Assembly: GCA_039105265.1 (NCBI GenBank)
Contig: JAPFFF010000028.1
Span: 496,001 to 560,000, forward strand
From: Tritrichomonas musculus
Taxonomy: Eukaryota > Parabasalia > Tritrichomonadida > Tritrichomonadidae
DNA: 64,000 nucleotides
Direction: 5' to 3'
A program made the translations under genes and the position numbers. Below the pieces are notes generated by a model, which worked only from the letters and a program-made list of their open reading frames with translations, did not search any database and was not told the DNA's origin. Shown here piece by piece: positions 21,135 to 30,525 of the stretch. The stretch's first letter is position 1, and each line of letters opens with the position of its first letter.

Positions 21135-22514
21135 TTATTTCTTAAAATAAAAAATAAGGTATAAAAAGATACTTGTCAAAAGTATTGAATTGACGATCAA
21201 TTGTGATCTTGATTCTTTGTGTATGAAGAAATATGTGTGGTGCAATAATCCTAATATGATGAATATTTCAGCGATGGCGCATAAAACAAATGCAGTCAAA
21301 TGTAAAAATGCTAATGTAAGAATATGCCATATATTAAATCCTTTTCTTTTCCTTTTTCCATTTTTATTGCATTTGTCTGATTGGTATATTCGCATGCCGA
21401 TGTACATTGCAATCACGAATATGATGAAAAAGATTGAAAACTCGCCAGATACGATTCCCATTTGGCATCCCAATTTAATTGATTTATAGCATGATTTACA
21501 TGGAACAATTACTGTGTCATTATTATAATCAATTGGTTCTTGAATTAAACTGTTGTTATTGTTATTAAGTTCATTGAATTTTTCACTATTTTTAAGTGTA
21601 GCGCATGAATAAATTAAAACAGCCGAGCAAGCAATAACAATTAATGTAAGGAATATTAATAAATAAAAAAACACATTTTTGTGGAAAGAAACTGATTTGA
21701 CTCTTATTTCATCATTATTATTATTAAAAACGGATTTCATCAACTTTTTCATTGGTTTATAATATACATTATCTAACCATTCATTTGAGCAAACAAGCAT
21801 ATTTATTATGTTCACTTTTTCATTAATTGCTTGAATATCATCCAGTTCTTTGTTATTTTCATCTTCATCTTCACAATCTATGGCTAATTGATTTTCATAT
21901 AAATAATTTGTTTTTTTATGACTTTCAATGATTTGTTTATTATACTTTTTTCTAATATCATCATAATCAGTTACTACATCATTATTGGATGTTTTGTAGG
22001 GATTATCAGAGTTATTATTATTATTATTTTCGTCATAGTAAAATTCTTCCCCGTTTTCTGACTCAGAGGATTCAAAATATGGATCTTGAGTGTTTTGGGG
22101 AACAACAACTTCAAATTGTATTTGATTTGAATCGATATTATGTATATTGAATGAATTTTCATAATTCTTTTGGAATTTGGATGAATTGGCTTCACTTGGA
22201 TTAATCACTTTAAATTCATATAAATAAATGTTATATCTTGATTGGTAAAATTTTTTGTTATTGTAAAAAATTAAGGTATTGTTTATTTGGAGGAATTCAG
22301 GATTTAGAGCTTTTGCTAGGAATATGAATTGTTTCAAATCTTTATTTGTTTTAAAGAAAGGTGCATTAAAATTTAAATAATTCATTGGGAAAGGATAATC
22401 AATTATATTGTGAAGGATTGTAAAATAAAACATTATTGATTTAACTGATTCCCTTTGAGGTGTTACTTTATATAATTTCTTGTTTATAAAGTCTATATCT
22501 CTTTGGTCATTCAT
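21135..22514 (-). CDS. Polytopic membrane protein with long acidic cytosolic region, unrecognised
   Basis: 459 residues. The first about 285 are soluble and contain an Asn/Asp/Glu-rich acidic stretch (about 140-230). Membrane segments follow: FFYLLIFLTLIVIACSAVLIY (about 286-306), FSIFFIIFVIAMYIGM (about 361-376), then two to three more after a basic loop (NKNGKRKRKG), ending near the C-terminus. There is no N-terminal signal peptide. A soluble N-terminal half with four or five C-terminal spans resembles no family I can name. Confidence 0.6.
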   Translation of the reverse strand: MNDQRDIDFINKKLYKVTPQRESVKSIMFYFTILHNIIDYPFPMNYLNFNAPFFKTNKDLKQFIFLAKALNPEFLQINNTLIFYNNKKFYQSRYNIYLYEFKVINPSEANSSKFQKNYENSFNIHNIDSNQIQFEVVVPQNTQDPYFESSESENGEEFYYDENNNNNNSDNPYKTSNNDVVTDYDDIRKKYNKQIIESHKKTNYLYENQLAIDCEDEDENNKELDDIQAINEKVNIINMLVCSNEWLDNVYYKPMKKLMKSVFNNNNDEIRVKSVSFHKNVFFYLLIFLTLIVIACSAVLIYSCATLKNSEKFNELNNNNNSLIQEPIDYNNDTVIVPCKSCYKSIKLGCQMGIVSGEFSIFFIIFVIAMYIGMRIYQSDKCNKNGKRKRKGFNIWHILTLAFLHLTAFVLCAIAEIFIILGLLHHTYFFIHKESRSQLIVNSILLTSIFLYLIFYFKK

Positions 22515-23420
22515 AAATCAAAGATTGGTAAATAAAAAATATTTTCGATTTTTTGAAAGAATTTGTTTTATATAAATTGAATGAAATAAAATAAATCATC
22601 AAAAAGTTTAAATTTTTGTTAAGAAAATTGAATTTACCAAACTTTATAAAATTTACAAATTGTTTAAAAAAGAAAATATAATATAATTGGAATAAAAAAA
22701 AAGATTTAAATCTTTTTAAATTTTGGATCATTTCAAAATTGAATTGTTTAACTATCTAGCATTCAATTTTGATATCCGTATAGAAAAAAATTTATTCATA
22801 TTATTGATGGCCTCATCATTTATTTTTATATGTATGCTGAGTAAATATAATATAAACATCCTATGATATCAAATAATTTGGATTTTTAGTAAATTATTCC
22901 AAATTAATTTTTCTTTTCAAGCAAGTGTCCTTGAGTTTGATATTTATTTATTTATGTTACAATATTAAAATGCACATTCGAAGTTGAAATGTGACCTAAA
23001 AATCTTACATTTACTTTCATTGCTTAACAAAATTGGATAATAATAAAATTATAGCCCAGATGAAGCACTTTAGTAAATATTAAAAAAGTCGAAAATGCTT
23101 GCATTAGAGATTAAACGATTACGTGGATTTCTTATTAATTTTGTGTTGAAAATGGAAAATTGTTTTTCCAATCAAATTAGAATCATTTTTTCATAAAACT
23201 GTATTTTTGCCACTTTCATTATTTATAACATTAGATGAATTCAATCGTTGCATAAAATATCATTTATAATAGTTAAATCTAAGTCCATTTTGAAAATGTA
23301 AGTCCAAATAATAAGAAAGAAATCTTCGAACAAATATTACAAGATCCTGATTTACAAAAAGACGGAATTTCAGCTGCAATACAGAATGCTGTAAACATAA
23401 AGATCAGGGAGAAAAAATTG
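22515..23420. other. AT-rich stretch with a possible coding remnant
   Basis: Mostly featureless. From about 23300 to 23423 the plus strand has about 40 sense codons (NNKKEIFEQILQDPDL) that look amphipathic but lack a start. The minus strand of the same place could instead hold a decayed 3' part of the glycosylase interrupted at 24871, since it reads LYVYSILY, similar to the YVY-IYG motif of that family. Neither reading is secure. Confidence 0.3.
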
Positions 23421-23753
23421 TCAATATATATATAGAACAGAGATAGTCTGTACGAATCTCATGCCTAATTTCTCATAGCAGAGAGTATCAGGTAATTTGA
23501 GAAGCAAGTCCGCGACTTCATCATTATATTCCGTATCCGCTTCCGCTATCATTCTTGTGACTCGTAAGTATTGCTTCTCAAGAAGATCTTGCTCTCTTTG
23601 ACAGATAGAGTAAGCATATCCTTTGTTTTGTGCATACCGCATCAAGCCAGTTCTCTTTTCAAGTTCGTCATTGAACATCTTGATAACGAAACGGTAATTC
23701 CTGATGAGTCTAAGGATTTCGGTATGAATGAGTTTTGCCTCTCCAGTCGTCAT
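23421..23753 (-). CDS. Small helical protein inside the Rep insertion, unrecognised
   Basis: 110 codons from an ATG at 23753 that has an Inr-like TCATTTTT 14 nt upstream. The protein is charged and largely helical (EILRLIRNYRFVIKMFNDEL, CQREQDLLEKQYLRVTRMI). The last ten residues are coded by the flanking direct repeat and host sequence, so the C-terminus is probably artificial. Its position next to Rep sequence makes an element-encoded protein possible, but no family is recognised. Confidence 0.4.
   Translation of the reverse strand: MTTGEAKLIHTEILRLIRNYRFVIKMFNDELEKRTGLMRYAQNKGYAYSICQREQDLLEKQYLRVTRMIAEADTEYNDEVADLLLKLPDTLCYEKLGMRFVQTISVLYIY
23433..23455. repeat. Left copy of 23-bp direct repeat
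   Basis: Identical to 24871-24893. It marks the left limit of the Rep-containing insertion. Confidence 0.85.
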
Positions 23754-23762
23754 TTTAAAATA

Positions 23763-23769
23763 AAAATGA
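23763..23769 (-). promoter_or_regulatory. Initiator-like motif before the small ORF
   Basis: TCATTTTT on the minus strand with +1 at about 23767, 14 nt before the ATG at 23753. Confidence 0.4.
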
Positions 23770-23848
23770 TCTGAATTGAATGCATCACATGTTATCAGAA
23801 AATTCAGAGAAACTTTTCCGACTTTTTCTATTTCGGTTCAATTGTTCC

Positions 23849-24032
23849 ATCTGGGAAAGTACTTTTCCTCAAAGCAAGGGATTTTATGGGAAGTGATTTC
23901 CCCATTCAGACTAAACAATACGTAGTAAAGGGGGGCCAAAAGCTTTTGCTATATCAACGGTCGGCTGCGGCTTTGAAATAAAAAATGAAGAAAAATCCAT
24001 AGGATGTATATTTCAAAGAAATATAGATATTA
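23849..24032. repeat. Left 184-bp inverted-repeat arm
   Basis: Matches the reverse complement of 24606-24789 with three substitutions and no gaps (about 98 percent by eye). Its inner end folds into a further 15-bp hairpin with the following bases. Confidence 0.9.
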
Positions 24033-24038
24033 TCCTAT

Positions 24039-24046
<8 letters not shown>
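23991..24046. repeat. 15-bp hairpin at the inner edge of the left arm
   Basis: AAAAATCCATAGGAT at 23991-24005 pairs perfectly with 24032-24046 across a 26-nt loop, running into a 28-T tract. The right arm lacks this partner sequence. Confidence 0.8.

Positions 24047-24069
<23 letters not shown>
24042..24069. repeat. T28 tract
   Basis: Uninterrupted T run directly after the left-arm hairpin. Confidence 0.9.
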
Positions 24070-24203
24070 GAATAAAAACGATCAAGTTTTGTATTCAAAA
24101 TTATCAGTCAATTGTAAAAACGCCAAAAATAAAAAGTAAAGAGTAAAAAAGTGAAATTAGGTTTTGTGTTTATTTAAATTTTTAAAATTTTTTTAAAATC
24201 GAT

Positions 24204-24605
24204 TCATGTAGCTTGAAAAAGACTACCAGATTTAAATTCGATTTCGGAGCATCTGCGCTCAATAGCTTCTGCGTCATCGGGATCAAAGATATCCCTAATT
24301 TTGAAGTTAGAAGTAACTATGAATACCCAATTTGCAGGAGAAACTTGGATCTGGGAACCTTTACATTCACCAATGAAATTATATCTGTCCATCCATATCT
24401 TCATATAGTATGCTAAGAATTTTCCATCACTTGGAAAATCCTCCAAAATTATGCATCTATGTAAGAGTGGATTGTATCCATTCCACCACTTACATATTCC
24501 TTTTGGAAATATGAATTCGGGTTCACATTGACTTCGTGCCCATCTTGATTTTCCCACTCCCGGGGCACCCCAGATCCAGAAGTTTTTTTCTGGCAATAAA
24601 CCAGG
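24204..24605 (-). pseudogene. Rep superfamily 3 helicase fragment, CRESS-DNA-virus type
   Basis: About 130 codons with no ATG; the frame opens with a stop just beyond the inverted-repeat edge. Walker A is GAPGVGKS (10-17). WWNGY follows at 37-41, Walker B is CIILEDF (48-54), then the KIWMDRYNF and E-KG block (66-80), and motif C is FIVTSN (92-97), followed by EAIERRC. This order is characteristic of the C-terminal helicase of circular Rep-encoding ssDNA viruses. The N-terminal HUH endonuclease is absent, its place taken by the inverted repeat, so the gene cannot support rolling-circle replication. Families of such viruses have been linked to Entamoeba and Giardia; an association with parabasalids would be of interest. 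Best explained as an endogenous viral remnant. Confidence 0.85.
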
Positions 24606-24789
24606 TAATATCTATATTTCTTTGAAATATACATCCTATGGATTTTTCTTCATTTTTTATTTCAAAGCCGCAGCCGATCGTTGATATAGCAAAGGCTTTT
24701 GGCCCCCCTTTACTACGTATTGTTTAGTCTGAATTGGGAAATCACTTCCCATAAAATCCCTTGCTTTGAGGAAAAGTACTTTCCCAGAT
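24606..24789. repeat. Right 184-bp inverted-repeat arm
   Basis: Inverted copy of 23849-24032. On the minus strand it lies directly upstream of the Rep helicase fragment and replaces the endonuclease-coding part expected there. Confidence 0.9.
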
Positions 24790-24800
24790 CGAAAAAATAC

Positions 24801-24802
<2 letters not shown>

Positions 24803-24849
<47 letters not shown>

Positions 24850-24856
24850 GGGGGGG
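24803..24856. repeat. T46 tract followed by G8
   Basis: 46 T at 24803-24848 then 8 G at 24849-24856, between the right arm and the glycosylase fragment. Such a run could be a true insertion scar or an assembly weak spot. Confidence 0.85.
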
Positions 24857-24870
24857 AATGAAATTTGATT

Positions 24871-24893
24871 TAGAACAGAGATAGTCTGTACGA
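24871..24893. repeat. Right copy of 23-bp direct repeat
   Basis: Identical to 23433-23455. Here it is part of the glycosylase reading frame (residues RTDYLCS). Confidence 0.85.
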
Positions 24894-25072
24894 TCAGTCC
24901 TTCCTTTGCTTGCATGGCATGCCAAATCTTGGGTTCCACAATATTCTTCTACATCTAAAATTTGAAATCGTTCAATTGTTCCATCATCATATTTCCTGCA
25001 TATATATTTACCAAGTAATTTCGGAGCTACATCAAGTGCATCATCTATGTAAAACGATCTTGTTAGTTTCAT
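24871..25072 (-). pseudogene. DNA-3-methyladenine glycosylase (AAG/MPG type), truncated
   Basis: From the ATG at 25072 the frame reads MKLTRSFYIDDALDVAPKLL, then LGKYICRKYDDG, ILDVEEYCGTQDLACHASKG and RT, the N-terminal third of the MPG base-excision repair family (family pattern LLGK, E-EAY-G--D-A-H, GRT). The catalytic-site glutamate region (VEEY) is present. The frame then runs into the 23-bp direct repeat and a homopolymer, losing the rest of the domain. The gene was probably interrupted by the Rep-containing insertion; a possible 3' remnant lies left of 23433. Confidence 0.7.
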
Positions 25073-25087
25073 GATTTTGGTGATCAA

Positions 25088-25527
25088 TCATTCACAATTT
25101 ATATTAAACTTTTTCAATTTATGCTTGATTTTAATTTGAGTTAAAATTTTAATAAACGATCATTTTTCTCACAATTTGTATTTATGTTTATTTTAGTGTC
25201 TATATGTGTATCATTATACATATTAGAGTTATTTTATTTGTTTTAAGAATTCTTTATATATGGTATATATTTCAATTGAGTTGTATAATTTCTAGTGTGT
25301 ATTTTTAATATTTTGATAGATAAGTTTGGTATTTCTTAGTTTAATCAAGAACAAATCAATTCATCATGTCTATCCATGATGATTTTAATTGTATGGTAAG
25401 TTATATAATGCTTGATATAATGAATTAGAAAACAGGGCAAAACTAGAAAAGTTAATTGATAAAAATTCAATGAGTTCATTTAAATAAATTGAATACAAAG
25501 ATTTTAATATTTTTATTCTTTGTATAA
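25088..25527. other. Intergenic stretch with a possible promoter
   Basis: AT-rich gap between divergent genes. TCATTTA at 25476-25482 resembles an Inr, with +1 at 25478, 50 nt before the ATG at 25528. Confidence 0.35.
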
Positions 25528-28236
25528 ATGGAAAGCGACACTACGTTTAATCTTAAAGATTTTACTTTAAAAGAAAAATTATATTCAGGAGTTTCTAGTG
25601 AAGTTTATAAGGTAATTGAAAACAGCACGTCAAAAATGTTTGCTGTAAAAATATCTCAAAATCAAATAACTCCCAAATTGAAGGCGGATTTGGCTGAAAT
25701 AAGGCAAAAAGCTCTGTTTATTTCAAAATTAGGACATCCGTCGATAATCAAAAGTTATGGATATAATGAAACTGATTTTAATGGAGAGAATAAGCTTGTA
25801 ACTCTTATGGAATACATGAGAAATTATTCCCTAGACCAAATTTTTAGCATAAAGCAGAGATCTTTTGTATCCAAATATTTAACAAATACAAGAAAACTAA
25901 TTATTATCTACGGTATAGCCTCTGGAATGTCATGTTTACACAAAAATAACATTATTCATCAAAATCTCAAACCAACAAACGTTTTAATGGACGATTTCCT
26001 TCTACCAAAAATAACGGATATTACGCTTTCAGCTTTTAACAATTCGATACATAAAAGTTCGATTGCTTTTATTGCTCCAGAAATACTGAATGGATCGAAA
26101 TATACTCAATCATCGGATGTTTATTCATTTGGCCAAATCGTGTATCAAATAGTAACCAATGAGCGTCCATTTAAGAAATTCAATTTTTCAGAGATTATTC
26201 AAAGAGTGAAAAAAGGTGAACGACCAACTTTCAATGTTCCAGTGCCGAACTCATATCAATCCCTAATTGAAAAATGCTGGTCACAAGATCCCAAAGAGCG
26301 ACCATCATTTGACGAAATACTCACACAATTACAAAACGATGCAGGATTCATTACAGATACCGTTAACAAGGATGATTATCAAAATTTCATCAGATATATT
26401 CAGGCTTGCCAAGACGCGGCCCAAAAGCAAGAAGAAATGCAGCCAATTGACTCCTTCGTCGACCACCAGTCAGCAACCTTCGTTCAATGCGACATACAGA
26501 ATGCATTTGTGCGTCTAATGCAACTTGTCAACTCAGAAGCCAAAATCACAAAGCCAAAGCTACCCACACGAGCGAAAAGTACCGGTGTTCGCACGAACAG
26601 ATCGCAGCCTGCCGTAATTGCCCCAGCACAAGAAGCGGCGACCGTTAAACCGCCCGAAACGGAAAGGAAAGAAAGTGGAAATGGTCGGACCTATTCAAAA
26701 AGTGGAATAACGGATCCCAAAGGATTGGCAGAAATTTTAGGGGGTCCCCCAACCGCCAAAGCTTCACAAAAAGTTCAAGCTGTTGTCAAACCGCCTCCAA
26801 CCAAGGAAGAAGTAGCGCGCCAGGTCGCCGAAGAAGCCTTTCAAGGCAATTCTGAAGCTCTGTTCAAATACGCGGGCCTCCTTGAGAAAGGCGAAGGCGT
26901 AGCCGAGGATAAGGTGAAGGCCCTTCTTCTCTACAAGTTGATTGGCGAAGAAGGGAACTTGGACGCGCTCATGAAGTACGGTGAGCTGAAGATGAACGAC
27001 GTTGATCTGCCCGACGAGAAGGCAGACAGGGCGAAGCTCTTCAAGGAGCTCGCAGACAAAGGGCTGGTTCGAGCCATGAGCCTGTATGCGGAGCTTCTCA
27101 ATGGGGAAGGCGAGCCGCACGATTTTGAGGAGGCTGCCAAGTACTTCAAGCTGGCGGCGGACAAAGGCGATGTCTTCTCAATGGGCCAGTACGGGAAGAT
27201 GCTGATGTCCGGCATCGGCGTTGACGAGAACATTGACGAGGCCTCGAAGTACCTGAAAGACGCCGCCGACGCAGGCAATGTCCAGTCAATGTACCTGTAC
27301 GCGCTCATTCGGTACGGCCAGTTGAAGAGCGCCGTTGAAGTTGACAAGGAGGAGGCCACTGCGTACTTCAAGTGCGCGGCCGACCAGGGCCACGAAACGT
27401 CGATGTTTTACTACGGACTGATTCTTTCTCGCGGCGACGTGATTCCCGCCGACAAGGAGGAAGGCCTGCGCTACATACAGATGGCCGCAAAGAATGGCGA
27501 CAAGTGCGCCGCCCTCAAACTGAAGGCAGACGAGTCTGAGGACCCTAGAGACATGGTCAGCTACGGCGACCAAATGCTCGATTTCCACGCCGAGTTGAAC
27601 TTCAACGAGGCAATCTTTTACTACAAGAAGGCGGCCGACAAAGACGACGCTGAAGGGATGATCTCGTACGCGCAGGCCGTCGGCAGCCTACAGCTAGAAA
27701 ACCCCAACTTCAAAGAGGCCGCGAAGTACTACAAAAAGGCGATTTCTAAAGGCGAAGGAGTAGCAATGAATAATTTGGGAATGTACCTTTTGTTCGGACA
27801 GGGGTGCCCCGTTGATAAACAGGGTGCTGCAACGTTGTTTATAATGGCCGCTGAAAAAGGAAGAGTTCTTGGCATGTTGAATTACGCACATATGTGTTAT
27901 ATCGGTGACGGGATACCTGTAGATAAGGCCGAGGCCGAGCGTTACTATAAAATGGCAGTCGATTCTGGTGAGATTAATATGATATACAAATTCGGAAAAT
28001 TGTTCTATAAGGGAGAGGAGTACCAGATGGATAAAAGACATGCGGCAAGATACTTCAAAATGGCGGCTGATAACGGATGCGAAAAGGCAATGTTGAAGCT
28101 AAGTAAAATGCTGATGACAGGTGATGGAATTCCTCAAAATGATAGAGAAGGAACAAAGTACCTGAGAATGGCAATAGCTAGAAACTTAAGACCTGAGGCT
28201 ATGCTGGCTCTTTTATTAGCTCGAGGTCATCTTTAA
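25528..28236 (+). CDS. Pseudokinase with C-terminal Sel1 repeats
   Basis: 902 residues. A protein-kinase fold spans about 10-270. The beta-3 lysine K41 (AVK) is present, but the glycine loop is degenerate (LYSGVSSEV), the catalytic HRD is HQN (144-146) and DFG is DIT (164-166). IAPEIL and SDVYSFGQIVYQ follow normally. Losing the catalytic Asp while DFG becomes DIT predicts an inactive scaffold kinase. A Ser/Pro/Lys-rich linker (about 340-430) leads to roughly 13 Sel1 repeats (about 430-895), which form helical scaffolds. Codons become strikingly GC-rich from about 26400 to 27750 while both ends are AT-rich, as if the middle kept older or selected composition. The stop reads TAAA. Confidence 0.85.
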   Translation: MESDTTFNLKDFTLKEKLYSGVSSEVYKVIENSTSKMFAVKISQNQITPKLKADLAEIRQKALFISKLGHPSIIKSYGYNETDFNGENKLVTLMEYMRNYSLDQIFSIKQRSFVSKYLTNTRKLIIIYGIASGMSCLHKNNIIHQNLKPTNVLMDDFLLPKITDITLSAFNNSIHKSSIAFIAPEILNGSKYTQSSDVYSFGQIVYQIVTNERPFKKFNFSEIIQRVKKGERPTFNVPVPNSYQSLIEKCWSQDPKERPSFDEILTQLQNDAGFITDTVNKDDYQNFIRYIQACQDAAQKQEEMQPIDSFVDHQSATFVQCDIQNAFVRLMQLVNSEAKITKPKLPTRAKSTGVRTNRSQPAVIAPAQEAATVKPPETERKESGNGRTYSKSGITDPKGLAEILGGPPTAKASQKVQAVVKPPPTKEEVARQVAEEAFQGNSEALFKYAGLLEKGEGVAEDKVKALLLYKLIGEEGNLDALMKYGELKMNDVDLPDEKADRAKLFKELADKGLVRAMSLYAELLNGEGEPHDFEEAAKYFKLAADKGDVFSMGQYGKMLMSGIGVDENIDEASKYLKDAADAGNVQSMYLYALIRYGQLKSAVEVDKEEATAYFKCAADQGHETSMFYYGLILSRGDVIPADKEEGLRYIQMAAKNGDKCAALKLKADESEDPRDMVSYGDQMLDFHAELNFNEAIFYYKKAADKDDAEGMISYAQAVGSLQLENPNFKEAAKYYKKAISKGEGVAMNNLGMYLLFGQGCPVDKQGAATLFIMAAEKGRVLGMLNYAHMCYIGDGIPVDKAEAERYYKMAVDSGEINMIYKFGKLFYKGEEYQMDKRHAARYFKMAADNGCEKAMLKLSKMLMTGDGIPQNDREGTKYLRMAIARNLRPEAMLALLLARGHL

Positions 28237-28657
28237 ATGTTATTAAAAAAATTTTTTTTTGTATAATTTTTTATTTTGTTTTGTGTTGGTTGTAGTTAAT
28301 TGTGTTTGCTTTATTAGATCAACTAAAGAAAAATGTTGGTTTTATTAATCTTGACATAAGATTTTTAAGGTCAATTCATATAAAAAATAAGATCAATTGT
28401 CTCAAAAGCACTGGGGAAAAAAAAAATGAATGTTGTGCCATGTATTTCAAGTCCAATATTAGTTTTAGCAAGGAGATTAATGTGAAACTGAACTATGCAT
28501 AAATGGTTACAAAAAAAAGGTAAGGTTATTATATCAAGTTAATAATTTGTGATTAAACTTCTCATATTAAGGGTGCAGTGCCAATTTTACAAGTCAACGA
28601 AAATATAATTTATTAATATATATGATATAAAAATATATCATAAATTATATTTTGAAA
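28237..28657. other. AT-rich intergenic stretch
   Basis: No supported gene. Ends at the target duplication of the next element. Confidence 0.5.
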
Positions 28658-29458
28658 TAGGGGGGTCAACCGCCGAAAATGTGTCAAAAAATATATTTTT
28701 TAAAGATAATGATAAATAAATGATGGAAATATATTCCTTACTTTATATAGTTTATTTTAAAATATTTATTATTAAATTTCATCTATAGGTCCACAAAAGG
28801 CAACAACTTTTCGAAAATGAAAAAAAAAATTAACCATAATTCACCATTTTATAAAAAAGTGGCTTTTATGATTATTTACATCAAATTGATTAATATTTTA
28901 AGTTTTATTCAAGAAGGTTATTATGATAATATTTATTTGCTTAGGTTATCAATTTAAAATTAATTTTTGAATCACGATTTAAATTATTTAAATATCATAA
29001 TAATATAATCATTGATATATATTTCAATCTATCATAAAATTGATTTTTAATAGATTTTCTCTCTTATTTTTTAATATTTTTATTACATTTGCATCAATTT
29101 CATATAATCATTTAGAATATAACTATCATATAACATTTTATGTAATTAAAGAGCAGAATTATAAAATTATCACATTTAAACTCGTTTTATAATCATTTCA
29201 ATGGCAGAACAAAATCTTTTATTAATTATCTTAATGATTTTACCGGAAATTTTTAAGAAATAACTCAATTTTCAAATCACAAGTCATTACAACTTTAATG
29301 CTTTGCCTTTTTTGGCCCTATAGATAAAATTAGGAAAAAATATTTTTAATAAATAGTATATTCAATGAACAAAATAGTTCTATAATTATTATACAAAAAT
29401 TCTCAGATTTTAAGTTTGCTTTAAAATTTTGACAAAAATTTTACGGTTGACCCCCCTA
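28658..29458. mobile_element. 801-bp non-autonomous TIR element (MULE-like MITE)
   Basis: Ends are exact inverted copies for 15 bp, TAGGGGGGTCAACCG at 28658-28672 and its complement at 29444-29458, with weaker complementarity for about 25 bp more. The 10-bp sequence TATTTTGAAA directly flanks both ends (28648-28657 and 29459-29468) as a target-site duplication. No coding frame lies inside. A target duplication of about 9-10 bp fits Mutator-like elements, which are known in Trichomonas; family assignment is inference. Confidence 0.85.
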
Positions 29459-29468
29459 TATTTTGAAA

Positions 29469-29835
29469 ATATTTTTATTTTTTTTTTTTTTTGAGTAAGA
29501 TATTGTGATAATTATGTTTTAAAAAATGTATGTTTTTCTCTTAATATCTATTATATTTGTTTTCATATATTCCAATCCATTTTCTTACTATATAAAGCGC
29601 AAACACATCAATTGATGGATATTTTAAAAAGGTGTGGAAACTTTTTTCTCTCTTATACTTTCATTTATAACTTGAATAATATATATTATTTCTTTTATAA
29701 ATTATAAATATATAAATTATTATTATATTTACTGAAAGAAAATCAAGATATAATCGTATATTTAAATTGAAAGGTTTATGTTATATATTTTTATATAACA
29801 TGTCAATATCATCATTCAAAAAAGGCTGTAAATGA
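29469..29835. other. AT-rich stretch
   Basis: Nothing recognised. Confidence 0.5.
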
Positions 29836-30497
29836 ATAAATAATGCGTATGAATTGTACATTAATACGTACTCCTTATTGGTTTAGCATGTATTCTGTGT
29901 AATTATCCTATGAAAACCTTTAATCATTTGAAATCATAATCTAACTTCGAGCTTGTATTTCAAATCAAACTCGAGTTAAATAATAAACTTTAGCATTATT
30001 ATAACGCATAAGCATATTTTTATGTTGTAAAAGTTAAATAAACGTAATTTCTATTTTGAAATGTATTATCACAGTTTACATAATTACTTACTTATATCTC
30101 ATTAATCTGTTAATTGTAAAAGCATGGTTTTAAATTTTGCTTATTGAAACCATTTCATACATGAAATCATTGTCATTTACTAGATAAAATCTCAGTATAA
30201 ATGATAATAATTGCATGCTCCCATTTGTTATTAATAATAAATAGTTTACTTTAAGATAAACACTTTCTTTATTCATTTTTTTAATAATTTTTTGTATGAA
30301 AATTTAGGGAAAAGTGGGGGTAAAAAATTCTACCAAATATTTTATTTTTATCTTTAAATGAATTTCGATTTTTTTTTTTTATCCAAAAGGTTAATTCTAT
30401 GATTTCATTTTATAATTACTATTTAGCTCATAATTAACAATTTAATCGCTTTAAATATAAAAAATCATTATATGTACAATTCATACGCATTATTTAT
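29836..30497. repeat. 26-bp perfect inverted repeat pair, 662 bp apart end to end
   Basis: Arms at 29836-29861 and 30472-30497 are exact reverse complements (core AATGCGTATGAATTGTAC). No coding sequence lies between. No target duplication was found, so it may be an old MITE or the remains of a larger element beside the transposase pseudogene. Confidence 0.7.
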
Positions 30498-30525
30498 CAC
30501 AATATTTAATCTGGTCGATTATGTT

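Larger units (their letters stand above)
23433..24893. mobile_element. Insertion carrying a CRESS-like Rep fragment, flanked by a 23-bp direct repeat
   Basis: A perfect 23-bp direct repeat (beginning TAGAACAGAGATAGTCTG) lies at 23433-23455 and 24871-24893. The right copy falls inside a truncated 3-methyladenine glycosylase frame. Between the copies lie a 100-codon minus-strand ORF, a left inverted-repeat arm (23849-24032), a 28-T tract, a Rep SF3 helicase fragment (minus), the right arm (24606-24789) and a 46-T plus 8-G tract. The layout suggests an integrated and rearranged viral or plasmid-like sequence. The long direct repeat may be a target duplication or a homology or copy-choice product. 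Confidence 0.6.

Noticed and set aside
24713-25087. Poly-lysine tail of the glycosylase frame as a real protein feature
   Set aside because: It is a translation of the T46 tract beyond the point where the gene is broken.
26764-28041. Minus-strand frames of 100-146 codons opposite the kinase-Sel1 gene
   Set aside because: Shadows of GC-rich, repeat-coding sequence; no family resemblance.
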